Shown: positions 14,645 through 22,857, counted from the first letter of the stretch. The stretch is DNA of 36,565 bases from Candidatus Gastranaerophilales bacterium (GCA_900548405.1 UNSJ01000019.1:1-36565); one strand, 5' to 3'. Notes: generated by a model from the sequence alone, not told the origin. Made by a program: numbers and translations.

Positions 14645-16076
14645 CAATAAAGTCATAATCTACAAGATACGGCATATGTTCTTCGGTAATCAATTCTCCC
14701 GGTAAAAGAACCGCAATTCCCGGAGGACATTCTGCGATAACTTCTGCTGAAATCCTGCCAACAGCTTGAGATTTCGGTACTGTTTCTTTGTGCGAATAAA
14801 AAGCTTCGCGCAAAGTCATTTTGATTATCGGAGTTAACATAGGCATATGTTTTTTATTTTCGAGATAACAAATATCAGAGTAATTTGTTTTATCAATTGC
14901 CTGAAGACATTTTACCAGATAAAGCATATCAGCACGTGTGTTTCCGATATTTGAAAGAATTAAAAGACCTGCATCCGATGCGCTTTCAACTTCAATATTA
15001 AAATCAATTTCCAAAATGGATTCAAGGCGTTTTCCTGAAAGTCTGTCGTCTTTTATGAATACTTTTGTAATATCTGTTTTATACCCGAAATCAGGTTTTA
15101 AATGGTGAATATGTTCAAGTTTGTCAATTTCACGGCGTAAGAATTTTGCATTTTGTACTGCACGTTCAAGCTGTTTTCTTCCACGCTGGCTGTCAAGGTT
15201 TGCGCGTGCAGCATCAAGGCTTGCAAGAAGCATTAATGATGGACTTGTTGTATGCAGCAATTTTAAAGCTTTTTCAACAGCATCAACATCAAGCTTTGAG
15301 TTTTCTGCTATATGAAGCATAGAACTTTGGCTCATACTTCCGCCTGTTTTATGAAGCGAATGGACAACAGCATCAGCTCCGAGTTTTAAAGCAGAGGTCG
15401 GAAGATGTTCGTTAAAATTCCAAAGGCAGGCGTGAGCTTCGTCAACAATCAAAGGAACATTATATTTTTTACAAATAATAGCAATAGATTTTATATCAGA
15501 AACAACACCTTCGTAAGTAGGGTTTGTAATCCAAACCATTCCTATTTCATCGTGGGTGCTGAGCATTTCTTCAACGCTTTCAGGGGTGACATTTCCCCAG
15601 ATGCCCCAGTCTTCAAATCTGTTAGGTACAAGCCAAAGAGGTTCTGCACCTGAGATAATCATTCCTGTAAGAATTGAACGGTGGCAGTTTCTGTTAGTAA
15701 TAATTTTTTGTCCTTTTCTTGTCAAACCCATTGCAATCGCAAGGTTGCCTGCTGTTGAGCCGTTAAGCAAAAAGAAAGTTTTTTTCGCACCAAAAGCATC
15801 TGCTGCAAGTTCCTGTGCTTCTTTAATAGGACCTGTTGCAGGATGAAGTGTTCCCAAGCCGTCAAATTCATCGGTTGTATCAACGCATAATGCCTTTTTA
15901 CCGATTAATTTGCGAAATTCGGGCAAAGAACCGTTACCTTTTGTATGACCAGGAATGTGAAATTGGTATGAAGGGTTTTCATATGCATTCTTAAGGGCTT
16001 CTACAATAGGGGCATTTATTTTTGTATATTTATTTTCGTTTGTTTTATTCATTGTTTTTTTTGTTACATATGTCAT
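14631..16076 (-). CDS. speA: Orn/Lys/Arg decarboxylase, probable arginine decarboxylase
   Basis: The 481-residue protein is a fold-type I PLP decarboxylase of the short, Bacillus SpeA-like class that lacks the N-terminal wing domain. Visible are FHIPGHTKGN, the DTTDEFDGLGTLHP block, FLLNGSTAGN (cofactor phosphate), IVDEAHACLWNF (Asp and His on the PLP ring) and the Schiff-base lysine in HSLHKTGGSMSQSS. The C-terminus has the PGIAVLLPGELIT motif. It would convert arginine to agmatine (or lysine to cadaverine) in polyamine synthesis, and speE lies elsewhere in this window. Two starts are possible: ATG at 16076 or ATG at 16052 (MNKTNENK). Neither has a clear ribosome binding site. Substrate is inferred from class, not proven. 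Confidence 0.88.
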   Translation of the reverse strand: MTYVTKKTMNKTNENKYTKINAPIVEALKNAYENPSYQFHIPGHTKGNGSLPEFRKLIGKKALCVDTTDEFDGLGTLHPATGPIKEAQELAADAFGAKKTFFLLNGSTAGNLAIAMGLTRKGQKIITNRNCHRSILTGMIISGAEPLWLVPNRFEDWGIWGNVTPESVEEMLSTHDEIGMVWITNPTYEGVVSDIKSIAIICKKYNVPLIVDEAHACLWNFNEHLPTSALKLGADAVVHSLHKTGGSMSQSSMLHIAENSKLDVDAVEKALKLLHTTSPSLMLLASLDAARANLDSQRGRKQLERAVQNAKFLRREIDKLEHIHHLKPDFGYKTDITKVFIKDDRLSGKRLESILEIDFNIEVESASDAGLLILSNIGNTRADMLYLVKCLQAIDKTNYSDICYLENKKHMPMLTPIIKMTLREAFYSHKETVPKSQAVGRISAEVIAECPPGIAVLLPGELITEEHMPYLVDYDFIEVIK

Positions 16077-16107
16077 AATAATTAATATACACTAAAAAAA
16101 TTTTTTT

Positions 16108-17562
16108 TTGCATAAATTTTATGATAAATTAATATTTGTGAACAGAATTTTTGGAATTATATTTTTATTATTTTTTGTGACTTTCGGACAGCCTGCTGAT
16201 GCTAAAATTTTTGGAAAGAAAATTAAAGCTGAAAAAGTTAAAGTTGAGGAAATAAAACCCCCGCCTTCAGAAAAAGAATCCGCTCCGCAGCTTGAAGCCG
16301 GCGCAGTTGTCAACGACGGATTATCACAACAGGAGAAAGAAGAAGATGTTGACTTGCAGGAAATTGATGATGCTCTGCCTGAAAATGAAGATTTAATTGA
16401 TAAAGTTGACGAAAATGATTTTAAAAAGACTGATACTCCGCAGGAAGAAAAACTAAGAAAAAGAGTTTTTGATGTAGAGAGTAACGTAGAAGCAGAATTT
16501 TCACTTTTTGAGAATTTCGATTGGGATAAAGACAATGATGGTGATATTGATGAAGATACACTTCTGGGTAAAATTATCAACAGAGATATAATAAGAACTG
16601 ATGTTCCTTCGTATCTTTTAAGTAACGAACTGACTTTTCGTCCTAAAAAAGGGATAGTATCTAAAGTTCAATATTATGGTGCTTTTCAAGGTGATTTATC
16701 CTCAGGTTGGAATGCCGGTGATTATGACACAAATTACGATATAGGTTTCTTACAGTTTGGTGCCATAGGTAAATTCAGAAATACAAAAAATGATTTCAAA
16801 ATTTTGTTAAATCCACGCCCTTCAAGTGAAAGAAATTATATGCAAAATTTCATTGCTGACGCATACATTGTTAACAGCAGTATTCCGCATCATAAAGTTG
16901 TAGTCGGTTATTCAAGAAATCAAATCGGTAAAGAAGGCGGCTCAAGTTCTTATATTCTGCCTTTTGTAACCCGTTCTCAAATTGCGAGAAACTTCGGTTC
17001 AACACGTGCACTTGGTGTAAGGCTTATTGGCAATTATTCTTTAATGGATTACAACCTTGCTTTTAATTCATCAGACAGATATTTTCATACTATATTTGCA
17101 GGTCCTGAATTTACGGGATGGGTAGATTTGAAACCTTTCGGGAGAACAGACGGAAGATACGGAAAGCTTATCATAGGCGGCGGCTTAAACGCAGGTCATA
17201 ACAAAACTGATTACACTGTCGGAAGTTTCTATGTGGGATACAAATACAAAAGATTGTGGACAAATTTTGAATATGGAATAGCTGACGGGTATAACGGAAC
17301 TTATGTCAGCACAAATAAAGCCGAAGGTTTTAATTACACGCTCGGCTATAAAGTTCACCCTAGATTACAGTTAATTGCACGTTACGACCAGTTTGATCCA
17401 AACCGTGATGTAAGCAATAATACAAGACGAGAATACACAGCAGGCATTAACTATTTTATAAAAGGACAAGCATTGCGTTTAATTCTGAATTACGTATTCT
17501 GTGATAATCAAAACACAGAAGACAGCCACAGAATTATCTTAGGCACGCAAATACTGTTATAA
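16108..17562 (+). CDS. outer-membrane porin of the OprP/OprO type
   Basis: The protein starts with a signal peptide (FGIIFLLFFVTFGQPADA, likely cleaved after ADA). A highly charged stretch of about 100 residues rich in Glu, Asp and Lys follows. From about residue 165 to the end it has amphipathic beta strands with alternating aromatic residues. The last part (IARYDQFDPNRDVSNN, REYTAGINYFIKG) is the closing strands of phosphate-selective-porin-like barrels. DKDNDGDIDEDT near residue 145 is a Ca-binding loop of the EF-hand/dockerin kind, lacking the final Glu. The frame opens at TTG 16108; a GTG at 16138 is an equally plausible start, and neither has a Shine-Dalgarno. It is divergent from the decarboxylase gene, with 31 bp between them. 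The transported solute is unknown. Confidence 0.8.
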   Translation: MHKFYDKLIFVNRIFGIIFLLFFVTFGQPADAKIFGKKIKAEKVKVEEIKPPPSEKESAPQLEAGAVVNDGLSQQEKEEDVDLQEIDDALPENEDLIDKVDENDFKKTDTPQEEKLRKRVFDVESNVEAEFSLFENFDWDKDNDGDIDEDTLLGKIINRDIIRTDVPSYLLSNELTFRPKKGIVSKVQYYGAFQGDLSSGWNAGDYDTNYDIGFLQFGAIGKFRNTKNDFKILLNPRPSSERNYMQNFIADAYIVNSSIPHHKVVVGYSRNQIGKEGGSSSYILPFVTRSQIARNFGSTRALGVRLIGNYSLMDYNLAFNSSDRYFHTIFAGPEFTGWVDLKPFGRTDGRYGKLIIGGGLNAGHNKTDYTVGSFYVGYKYKRLWTNFEYGIADGYNGTYVSTNKAEGFNYTLGYKVHPRLQLIARYDQFDPNRDVSNNTRREYTAGINYFIKGQALRLILNYVFCDNQNTEDSHRIILGTQILL

Positions 17563-17581
17563 AAACAAGAGCGTAAGCGGG

Positions 17582-17785
17582 CTACGCTTCATCGCTTTTG
17601 TGTTTAACATCTTCTTTTATAACAATAAGATTGTTAATAATTTTCATTGCACATGTAGGTAAAACTACATCATTAAGACCGTTTGCAATGCTTATAATTT
17701 TTCCTGCGCCTAAAATAACTTCATCCCCTTTGTAGAAGAATTTGTAATCATCTTTTCTGTCTGAACGGATTGTTACCTTGTCCAT
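17582..17785 (-). CDS. small conserved-looking protein of unknown function
   Basis: The ORF encodes 67 residues from MDKVTIRSDRKDDYKFFYKG. I chose ATG 17785 because GAGAGGA lies eight bases upstream; a longer frame from 17815 would bypass this site. The product is mostly beta in pattern, with no cysteine cluster or membrane helix, and I do not recognise it. It is the last gene of a reverse-strand run after hisS and the nucleotidyltransferase-like gene. An AGCGTA/TACGCT hairpin (17570-17588) covers its stop codon but has no T run. Confidence 0.6.
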   Translation of the reverse strand: MDKVTIRSDRKDDYKFFYKGDEVILGAGKIISIANGLNDVVLPTCAMKIINNLIVIKEDVKHKSDEA

Positions 17786-17889
17786 ATTTTTATCCTCTCT
17801 ATATAATTTAGTCACGTTTTTTTATTTTGTCAGAGGCTTAACCTCTGTCTAACATTTAATGTATGGTTAATAATCCTTTTTGTCGTAAT

Positions 17890-18219
17890 TTATTCTTGTT
17901 TAATGCCTTTTTCGTTATAGAAAATTCCTTCTTCCATAACTTCATCGTAAATTTCTTCGTCTTGTTTAAAACTTTCTTCTGTATATGGGTACAAGTCTAT
18001 GCAAACATCCATTTCGGTTTCAATTTTTCCTATAATAGGCCAAATTTGTTCACGTTTGGATTTGTCTTCAATTTCAAAAATTGCCGCAAGTTCAATATCT
18101 TCGCCTTCATGCATTTTTCCGTCGAGAAAAGTTCCGAATAAATACATGCCTTTAAAATCGTTGAATACACGATTAAAGGCTTTAGATAATTTGAATATTA
18201 CCTCATCAACAGAACTCAT
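17890..18219 (-). CDS. nucleotidyltransferase-like (MNT fold) small protein
   Basis: The 109-residue protein resembles a minimal nucleotidyltransferase: a helix, then YLFGTFLDGKMHEGEDIELAAIFE, then MDVCIDLYPY. In active members the loop is GSxxxG and is followed by SDIDL with two catalytic acids. Here the serine is Thr and the acid pair reads DIEL, so activity is doubtful. It could be a substrate-binding or regulatory relic. Its start is 2 bp after the hisS stop, with AAGGAAATAA in front, so it is translated from the hisS transcript. Low-confidence assignment from pattern alone. CAGAGG-CTTAA-CCTCTG (17831-17847), between this gene and the next, may be a weak hairpin. Confidence 0.55.
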   Translation of the reverse strand: MSSVDEVIFKLSKAFNRVFNDFKGMYLFGTFLDGKMHEGEDIELAAIFEIEDKSKREQIWPIIGKIETEMDVCIDLYPYTEESFKQDEEIYDEVMEEGIFYNEKGIKQE

Positions 18220-18221
18220 AT

Positions 18222-19463
18222 TTATTTCCTTATCTTATTAATTACATCAACTCTGTCAATTGTAACCTGTTCTGATGTAGAAAGGTTTTTGACAGAAACT
18301 TTATTTGCTTTTATTTCATCTTCTCCGAGAATTAATGCATAATCAGCAGTTTTTGCTGCTTTTTCAAGCTGCTTTGTGAATTTTTTATTAGCAAGGTCAA
18401 ATTCTACCTTGATACCGTTTGAGCGAAGTTCTTCCGCAAGTTTAAAAGCTTCGGCAGGTGAATTTGAAACAATAAATGCATCAAGTTTTTCTGGTTCAAT
18501 TTCAAGTAAAAGGGAGTTTAATCGCTCCATTCCCATAGCCCAGCCAACAGCGGGTGTATCTTCACCGCCGAGATTTTTAACTAAGCTGTCATATCGTCCT
18601 CCGCCGCAGACTGCATTTTGCGAGCCCAAATTGTTTGATTTGATTTCAAAAACTGTTCTGTTATAGTAATCCAATCCTCTGACAAGAAGTTTGTTTTCAA
18701 CATAAGGTATGTTTAGTTCATCTAAATATGATTTTAATTCTTTATAATGTTGTGCACATTCTTCGCAGATAAAATCCGATTGGATAACTTTTTGGATTTC
18801 GGGTTTTTCGAAGATTGCTTTACAGGTATCAACTTTGCAGTCAAGAAGTCTTAAAGGATTTTTTTCGTAACGGTTTTGGCAGTCTTCACAAAGATTGTCA
18901 AATTCTGGTTTTAAAACTTCTTTAATTTTTCTTTTGTATTCCTCGCGGCATTTCGGACAGCCCAGAGAGTTGATTTCAACCTCTAAATCGTTCAGCCCTA
19001 ATGATTTTAAGTAATTAACAGCTAAAAGAATTACTTCCGCATCAGCAGTCGGTTCTTTAATACCGAACATTTCAACTCCGACCTGATGAAATTGTCTTTG
19101 TCTTCCTGCCTGCGGGCGTTCGTATCTGAACATCGGACCTTTATACCAGAGTTTTACGGGAGCAGAAAGTCTTGCCATTCCGTTTTCAATAAAGGAACGT
19201 ACAACGCCGGCAGTGTTTTCGGGGCGAAGTGTTAAAGAACGTTCGCTTTTTTCAAAGGTATACATTTCTTTGTTCACAATATCTGTTGTATCGCCAACAC
19301 CGCGTGCAAAAAGTTCGGTTGCTTCAAAAATCGGGGTTCTGATTTCTTTGTAACCGTATTTTGTAAAAACATCGAGAGCATTTTTTTCAAGTCTGTGCCA
19401 CTGTTCGATTTCCTGAGGTAAAATGTCTTTTGTTCCTTTTTGTACTTTGATTATTTTAGCCAT
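18222..19463 (-). CDS. hisS: histidine--tRNA ligase
   Basis: This class II aminoacyl-tRNA synthetase charges tRNA-His. The 413-residue protein shows motif 1 near IRTPIFEATELF, the TLRPENTAGVVRS loop, motif 2 (WYKGPMFRYERPQAGRQRQFHQ), the histidine-binding LLVRGLDYYNRTVFE, and motif 3 (AVGWAMGMERL), followed by the anticodon-binding domain. The insertion domain holds several CxxC pairs (CPKC, CEDC, CEEC), which may bind zinc. It heads a reverse-strand operon with the small nucleotidyltransferase-like gene. ATG lies close to the end of the eroded cassette at 19521. No T-box leader was found; only about 60 bp separate it from the repeat. Confidence 0.96.
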   Translation of the reverse strand: MAKIIKVQKGTKDILPQEIEQWHRLEKNALDVFTKYGYKEIRTPIFEATELFARGVGDTTDIVNKEMYTFEKSERSLTLRPENTAGVVRSFIENGMARLSAPVKLWYKGPMFRYERPQAGRQRQFHQVGVEMFGIKEPTADAEVILLAVNYLKSLGLNDLEVEINSLGCPKCREEYKRKIKEVLKPEFDNLCEDCQNRYEKNPLRLLDCKVDTCKAIFEKPEIQKVIQSDFICEECAQHYKELKSYLDELNIPYVENKLLVRGLDYYNRTVFEIKSNNLGSQNAVCGGGRYDSLVKNLGGEDTPAVGWAMGMERLNSLLLEIEPEKLDAFIVSNSPAEAFKLAEELRSNGIKVEFDLANKKFTKQLEKAAKTADYALILGEDEIKANKVSVKNLSTSEQVTIDRVDVINKIRK

Positions 19464-19532
19464 AAAGTTATTATATAAATTTGAAGCCGAATTGTCAAAT
19501 GAAAATGATTGCTTTGAGGTATTTAATAATAT

Positions 19533-19640
19533 TTACTTTTTTTATTTAGATATAATATGGTTATCAGGTTAGACTGACCTCCTTACACATCACAGCGAGC
19601 TTTTCTGTAAAAAGGTGTATGGAAAGGAGGTGATGTACAG
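19533..19640 (+). promoter_or_regulatory. orphan leader of an eroded type I toxin-like locus
   Basis: This segment is nearly identical to the promoter and leader at 25300-25410: TTTACT, TATAAT (19551-19556), GGTTATCAGGTTAGACTGACC, CCTCCTTACACATCAC and the AAGGAGGTGATGTACA Shine-Dalgarno. The -35 to -10 spacer is 12 bp here against 16 bp in the other copy, so the promoter should be weak or dead. Immediately after GATGTACA the peptide ORF is missing, and the sequence jumps to what is position 25571 in the other copy. Confidence 0.75.
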
Positions 19641-19641
19641 T

Positions 19642-19770
19642 TTAGTTCTTATCCTCAATGAACTCAATATGGTAACCTAAAACGCATAAAATATCTTGAA
19701 CTTCATCAAATTTGATGTTCCTCGTCTTAATTTGTTAGTAATATTGTTTGGTGAAATTTTTTGTTTTTTT
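19642..19770 (-). pseudogene. frameshifted copy of the small gene at 25573-25788
   Basis: The reverse strand encodes a C-terminus LGYHIEFIEDKN, which aligns with IGYHIEFVEDKK of the 71-residue gene in the other cassette copy. Upstream of it, RNIKFDEVQDILCV aligns with KTIRYSELELILSE. A different frame then supplies SPNNITNKLRR, aligning with TSNNISTKFTR. A frameshift near 19720 and a stop at 19735 break the gene. The N-terminal third cannot be followed. Confidence 0.65.
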
Positions 19771-19814
19771 GTAAATTAACCAAGTTACTTATTGTTAATA
19801 TTAAGAAAGGAAAA

Positions 19815-19940
19815 TTACATGTAACTATTTTTCAAAGCAATAATAATGTTATAAATACTTTCAACGAAATCTTCATTACAATCAGAAAGCAAGCGAGTGA
19901 TTTCTTTTTTCAAATTTTTTGTTTTATCTGTTTCATCTGA
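19815..19940 (-). pseudogene. C-terminal fragment of an unknown regulator-like gene
   Basis: An open frame of 41 codons without a start encodes KKEITRLLSDCNEDFVESIY followed by a helix ending IIIALKNSYM. A shorter match, FVERIYNVIIALKK then stop, lies at 25891-25943 in the other cassette copy. It resembles the helical tail often found at the end of small XRE regulators. In both places only the tail survives. The rest of 19941-20040 is A+T-rich and I see only the ribosome binding site of the next ORF. Confidence 0.45.
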
Positions 19941-20040
19941 TTAACATTCAACATTACAAACATATTAAACTCTTTTTTTTGGCTTTTCTAGCTTATTTAG
20001 TTAGACTATATCCAATTTAAAACGACATAAGGAGACAACT

Positions 20041-20340
20041 ATGCTCAACCCGCTAAAACTAAAAATGTTTATTTGTAAAATGCTAACTTGCTGGATAGGT
20101 CCAGCAGGCAGAAGAAAACTTATTCGTGAGTTTTTGTTTTGGTTTTCTATCAAAGATTATCACAGGTTTAAAAATGCAGATTACGCAATAGTTTCATTCG
20201 GCAACAGCTGTTTGACCAGAGTTCTTGCTGTTGCATCAGGAGTAAAACCAAGACGATTTTACGGTGAAAAGTCCTGCCCGTTTGATTTGTGCAGAAGTAA
20301 TGATGTTAAAAGGATTATTACCCGTCAGGTATCGGATTAA
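20041..20340 (+). pseudogene. 3'-truncated copy of the DUF1796-like gene
   Basis: The first ~93 codons match the gene at 26667-27383 almost residue for residue (MLNPLKLKMFICKMLTCWI, then GVKPRRFYGEKSCPFDLCRS), including the GNSC cysteine motif. After CRSNDVKRI the similarity stops, and the frame ends TRQVSD at 20340, overlapping the convergent dciA-like gene by 4 bp. About 140 residues of the full-length protein are absent. The AAGGAGACAACT ribosome binding site is intact, so a truncated peptide could still be made. Confidence 0.75.
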
Positions 20341-20669
20341 ACTTCTTCCACCCATTTTTTAGGATCAAAGCGTAAATCTTTTACATTTAATTTCAGGGAT
20401 TTCAGGTACGGCTCGAATTTTACCAGCAGCTGTGTTTTTCTTAAAGTCAATTCCTGCGCTACAATTGCGTTTTCGCACGCAATAATCATTACACCGCCGC
20501 CCATCATTGAATATGGTTTCGATTTTTTTGCAAATTTTTCACCCGCAACTTTATCCCAAAACTTGTACAAGTTGTTGCGGGTTATTGCTTTTTTAACCTC
20601 TTTTTTGCCGAGTAATTCTTCAACAAGAGATTCGGTTGTTACAAAATCTGTATACAATATTTTTTTCAC
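20337..20669 (-). CDS. dciA: DciA-like (DUF721) protein
   Basis: The 110-residue protein has the DUF721 pattern: NNLYKFWDKVAGEKFAKKSKPYSM, then a strand GGGVMIIACENAIVAQELTLRK, then a terminal LKLNVKDLRFDPKKW. DciA is the ancestral bacterial loader of the DnaB replicative helicase, before phage DnaC-type loaders replaced it. The WxxVAG and the small KH-like domain fit this family well. It is divergent from nrnA (35 bp between starts) and converges on the truncated DUF1796 copy. The assignment rests on pattern; the symbol is tentative. Confidence 0.75.
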   Translation of the reverse strand: MKKILYTDFVTTESLVEELLGKKEVKKAITRNNLYKFWDKVAGEKFAKKSKPYSMMGGGVMIIACENAIVAQELTLRKTQLLVKFEPYLKSLKLNVKDLRFDPKKWVEEV

Positions 20670-20704
20670 TTTGAAACCATGCTTTTTTGTGCTAACATTA
20701 AGGA

Positions 20705-21670
20705 ATGGATTATTCTAAATTAAATGATATCATAAAGTCGTCTAAAAACATATTAATTATTTCACATATTAACCCTGACGGCGATACTTTAGGTTCAATG
20801 TGCGGTTTGTACTCAGCGATTTTGGATAATTACAAAAAAAAATGCGATATGATGTCTATTTCTAAAATCCCTGATGTTTACAGCTTCCTGCCGCATTTGA
20901 ATGAAGTAAAAAATATCGAGGATTATGATAAATCCAGAGAATATGATTTGGTTATCAATGTGGATGTTGCATCATTAGACAGAATTTGTGATGCTAAAAC
21001 TCTTTTTGACAAAGCTAAATTCAGGGTAAATATTGACCACCACAAAACTAACAGCGCATACGGCGATTTGAATTTTATCAATCCTGATGCAAGTTCTACG
21101 GGCGAAGTTTTGTTTAACTGTTTTAGCGAAATGGGCTGGAGGGTTAATCTTGATGCCGCAATTTGTCTTTATACTGCAATATTGACTGATACAGGATCTT
21201 TCAGGTTTGATAATACAAAGCCTTTAACATTTGATACGGCAGGAAAACTTGTGGAAATCGGGGTTCAGCCGTCTGATATTTATAAAAAAGTTTACGAGTC
21301 TGACAGTAAGACTCTCGTTATGTTTCAAGCACATTGTATAAGTAAGGCAAAATTTCTTGACAATGATAAAATAGCTTATACAATTGTTTATAAAAAAGAT
21401 ATGGAAAAATTCTCTGCAGGTGATGATTGCATGGAGGGTTTGACAGAAAAGCTGAGAGCTATTGTTACAACAAGAATTGCTTTTGTTGCAAAAGAGATGA
21501 AAAACGGCGGTACAAAAGTTTCTATGCGAAGCAAATTTGCTGATGTTGCAGAAATTTGTGAAATATTCGGCGGCGGAGGTCATAAATTTGCGGCAGGATG
21601 CACAATAAAGGCTCCTGTTGAAGAAGCAGCGAGAAAGGTTTTGGAAGAAATAAGCAAACATGAACTTTAA
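20705..21670 (+). CDS. nrnA: bifunctional oligoribonuclease/PAP phosphatase (DHH-DHHA1)
   Basis: The 321-residue protein degrades nanoRNA and 3'-phosphoadenosine 5'-phosphate in organisms without Orn. DHH-family motifs are all visible: SHINPDGDTLGSM (motif I), VINVDVASLDRI (II), VNIDHHKTN (III, the DHH triad) and TAILTDTGSFRF (IV). The C-terminal DHHA1 domain ends with EIFGGGGHKFAAGCTI. The length is typical of NrnA and too short for RecJ. It overlaps the following yihY gene by 11 bp, so the two are coupled. The ATG follows AAGGA with short spacing. Confidence 0.92.
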   Translation: MDYSKLNDIIKSSKNILIISHINPDGDTLGSMCGLYSAILDNYKKKCDMMSISKIPDVYSFLPHLNEVKNIEDYDKSREYDLVINVDVASLDRICDAKTLFDKAKFRVNIDHHKTNSAYGDLNFINPDASSTGEVLFNCFSEMGWRVNLDAAICLYTAILTDTGSFRFDNTKPLTFDTAGKLVEIGVQPSDIYKKVYESDSKTLVMFQAHCISKAKFLDNDKIAYTIVYKKDMEKFSAGDDCMEGLTEKLRAIVTTRIAFVAKEMKNGGTKVSMRSKFADVAEICEIFGGGGHKFAAGCTIKAPVEEAARKVLEEISKHEL

Positions 21671-22595
21671 AGAATTTATAAGAGGTGTAAAAAGATTAAT
21701 TATATCTGTTATTAAAAACGATTTCTACGGTATGGCGGCAGAAATGGGCTTTATGATGGTTATAGGGATTTTCCCTTTTATGCTTTTGCTGACATCTGTC
21801 TTTGGCTGGATGGGAAATAAATCTTTAATGGCTCCTATTCTGAGATTTCTTGCCACCTTTATGCCTGAGCAGGCAATGGATTTGATTTTAACCGTTTTAT
21901 CAGAGGCAATGATATTTTCTCATGGAAAACTTATGGCAATAATAGGTTTTTGTGTAACTCTTGTACTTTCAACAAACGGTATTGCTGTTGTGTTGAAGGG
22001 GTTGAACAGGGCTTATAAAGTTACTGAAACGAGAAATTTAATCTATACAAGGCTTTTGTCTTTGCTTATGGTGTTTGTTGACACTATGGTAATGTTTTTG
22101 AGCATAAACTTAATTGTCTTCGGTAAAGCTATCATAAACCTGCTTGTTAACCATTTTCATATGTCGACAGGTGTTGCGATTACATTATTAACACTGCGTT
22201 GGCCTGTCGCGTTTGCGGCGTTGTTCTTTATGGCGTTTTTAAGTTACTATATCTTACCTGACTTGCGCGGGAATGAACAGTTTAAACGCAGAAGCGCAAT
22301 ACCGGGAACTTGGTTTTTCACAACTTTTTGGTTAGTAGGTTCCTGGGGATTTTCGATATACGTAAACAATTTGAAGACATATAACATGGTTTACGGAACA
22401 ATCGGGGCGTTTGCTGTGTTAATGGTATGGCTTTATTACACATCAATTTTGATATTAGTGGGCGGCGAGATTAACTCGCAGGTATATAACAAGCTTTCAA
22501 GAAAAGCTGATGAAATCAGAGACGATTTGGCAAAGCTTTCCCTTATGAACAAGATTGTTCAAAAGGTTAAAAAGCTTGACGAAAAAGACAAGTAA
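21660..22595 (+). CDS. YihY/BrkB family inner-membrane protein
   Basis: The 311-residue protein has about six transmembrane helices in the YihY pattern. These include an amphipathic N-terminus (DFYGMAAEMGFMMVIGIFPF), the helix starting LMAIIGFCVTLVLSTNGIAV, the conserved YKVTETR loop, YYILPDLRG, the PGTWFFTTFWLVGSWGFSIY helix, and YGTIGAFAVLMVWLYYTSIL. The family was once mislabelled ribonuclease BN; its real function is uncertain. The charged C-terminal tail is cytoplasmic. It is translationally coupled to nrnA, an arrangement I infer to be functional in expression only. The type I-like locus on the other strand begins just downstream. Confidence 0.88.
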   Translation: MNFKEFIRGVKRLIISVIKNDFYGMAAEMGFMMVIGIFPFMLLLTSVFGWMGNKSLMAPILRFLATFMPEQAMDLILTVLSEAMIFSHGKLMAIIGFCVTLVLSTNGIAVVLKGLNRAYKVTETRNLIYTRLLSLLMVFVDTMVMFLSINLIVFGKAIINLLVNHFHMSTGVAITLLTLRWPVAFAALFFMAFLSYYILPDLRGNEQFKRRSAIPGTWFFTTFWLVGSWGFSIYVNNLKTYNMVYGTIGAFAVLMVWLYYTSILILVGGEINSQVYNKLSRKADEIRDDLAKLSLMNKIVQKVKKLDEKDK

Positions 22596-22632
22596 ATTCA
22601 GGGTTGATGTTATAAATTATTAATTCAGAGAC

Positions 22633-22660
22633 TTGAAATTTGTGTGAGATATGTTATAAT
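22633..22660 (+). promoter_or_regulatory. antisense RNA promoter, 22.7-kb type I-like locus
   Basis: TTGAAA (22633-22638) and TATAAT (22655-22660) have a 16-bp spacer. The flanks AGACTTGAAATTT and GTTATAATA are shared with the antisense promoters at 25.5 kb (reverse strand) and 32.3 kb, so the three are related by descent. Confidence 0.7.
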
Positions 22661-22666
22661 AAAAGA

Positions 22667-22760
22667 AAGGGCGAGAGGATTGCAGTCCTCTCTTTAAAAG
22701 CCCTCTTTAAAGTAGTTTAAGCGCTAGTATTATCAAAAAGATAAGCATTAGCGCTTTTTC
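22667..22760 (+). ncRNA. predicted ~95-nt antisense RNA over the 23-residue peptide ORF
   Basis: The RNA would start about 7 nt after the -10. It folds a 5' hairpin GAGAGGA-TTGCAG-TCCTCTC (22673-22692) inside AGGGC/GCCCT arms. It ends at a long stem AGCGCTA...TAGCGCT (22720-22755, with inner TTATC/GATAA) followed by TTTTC. The terminator stem lies inside the peptide ORF on the other strand, so the RNA would base-pair with the 3' two-thirds of the peptide message. Predicted, not observed. Confidence 0.55.
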
Positions 22761-22778
22761 AGTTACACTGAAATCCAC
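22707..22778 (-). CDS. 23-residue hydrophobic peptide, type I toxin-like
   Basis: On the reverse strand AGGGGAGGTGAT (22783-22794), an almost full complement of the 16S rRNA 3' end, is followed eight bases after GGAGG by GTG. The ORF encodes 23 residues: a short polar start VDFSVTEK, then a hydrophobic run ALMLIFLIILALKLL, long enough for one membrane helix. No ATG is available, so the start would be GTG. The mRNA would run past the stop into the GAGAGGA/TCCTCTC hairpin. An antisense RNA is predicted across the coding region. I infer a membrane-acting toxin by analogy with Fst, Ldr and TxpA peptides; no sequence homology to these is claimed. Confidence 0.5.
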   Translation of the reverse strand: MDFSVTEKALMLIFLIILALKLL

Positions 22779-22857
22779 TTTTATCACCTCCCCTCGTTCT
22801 TACGTTTTCTGATTTATAGTCTGTCCGCAGAATTTGGAGAAATTTGGGCTTACCCTT

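Noticed and set aside
17890..18219. HEPN/MNT toxin-antitoxin module
   Set aside because: Only an MNT-like protein with degenerate catalytic residues is present, coupled to hisS. No HEPN partner is adjacent.
19521..19640. Riboswitch or T-box leader
   Set aside because: The sequence matches the peptide leader of the 25.3-kb locus, points away from hisS, and has no recognised riboswitch core or specifier loop.
22661..22800. Simple double terminator between yihY and rseP
   Set aside because: It is preceded by a consensus promoter shared with two other loci, and the opposite strand has an ORF with a near-perfect Shine-Dalgarno, which a plain terminator does not explain.
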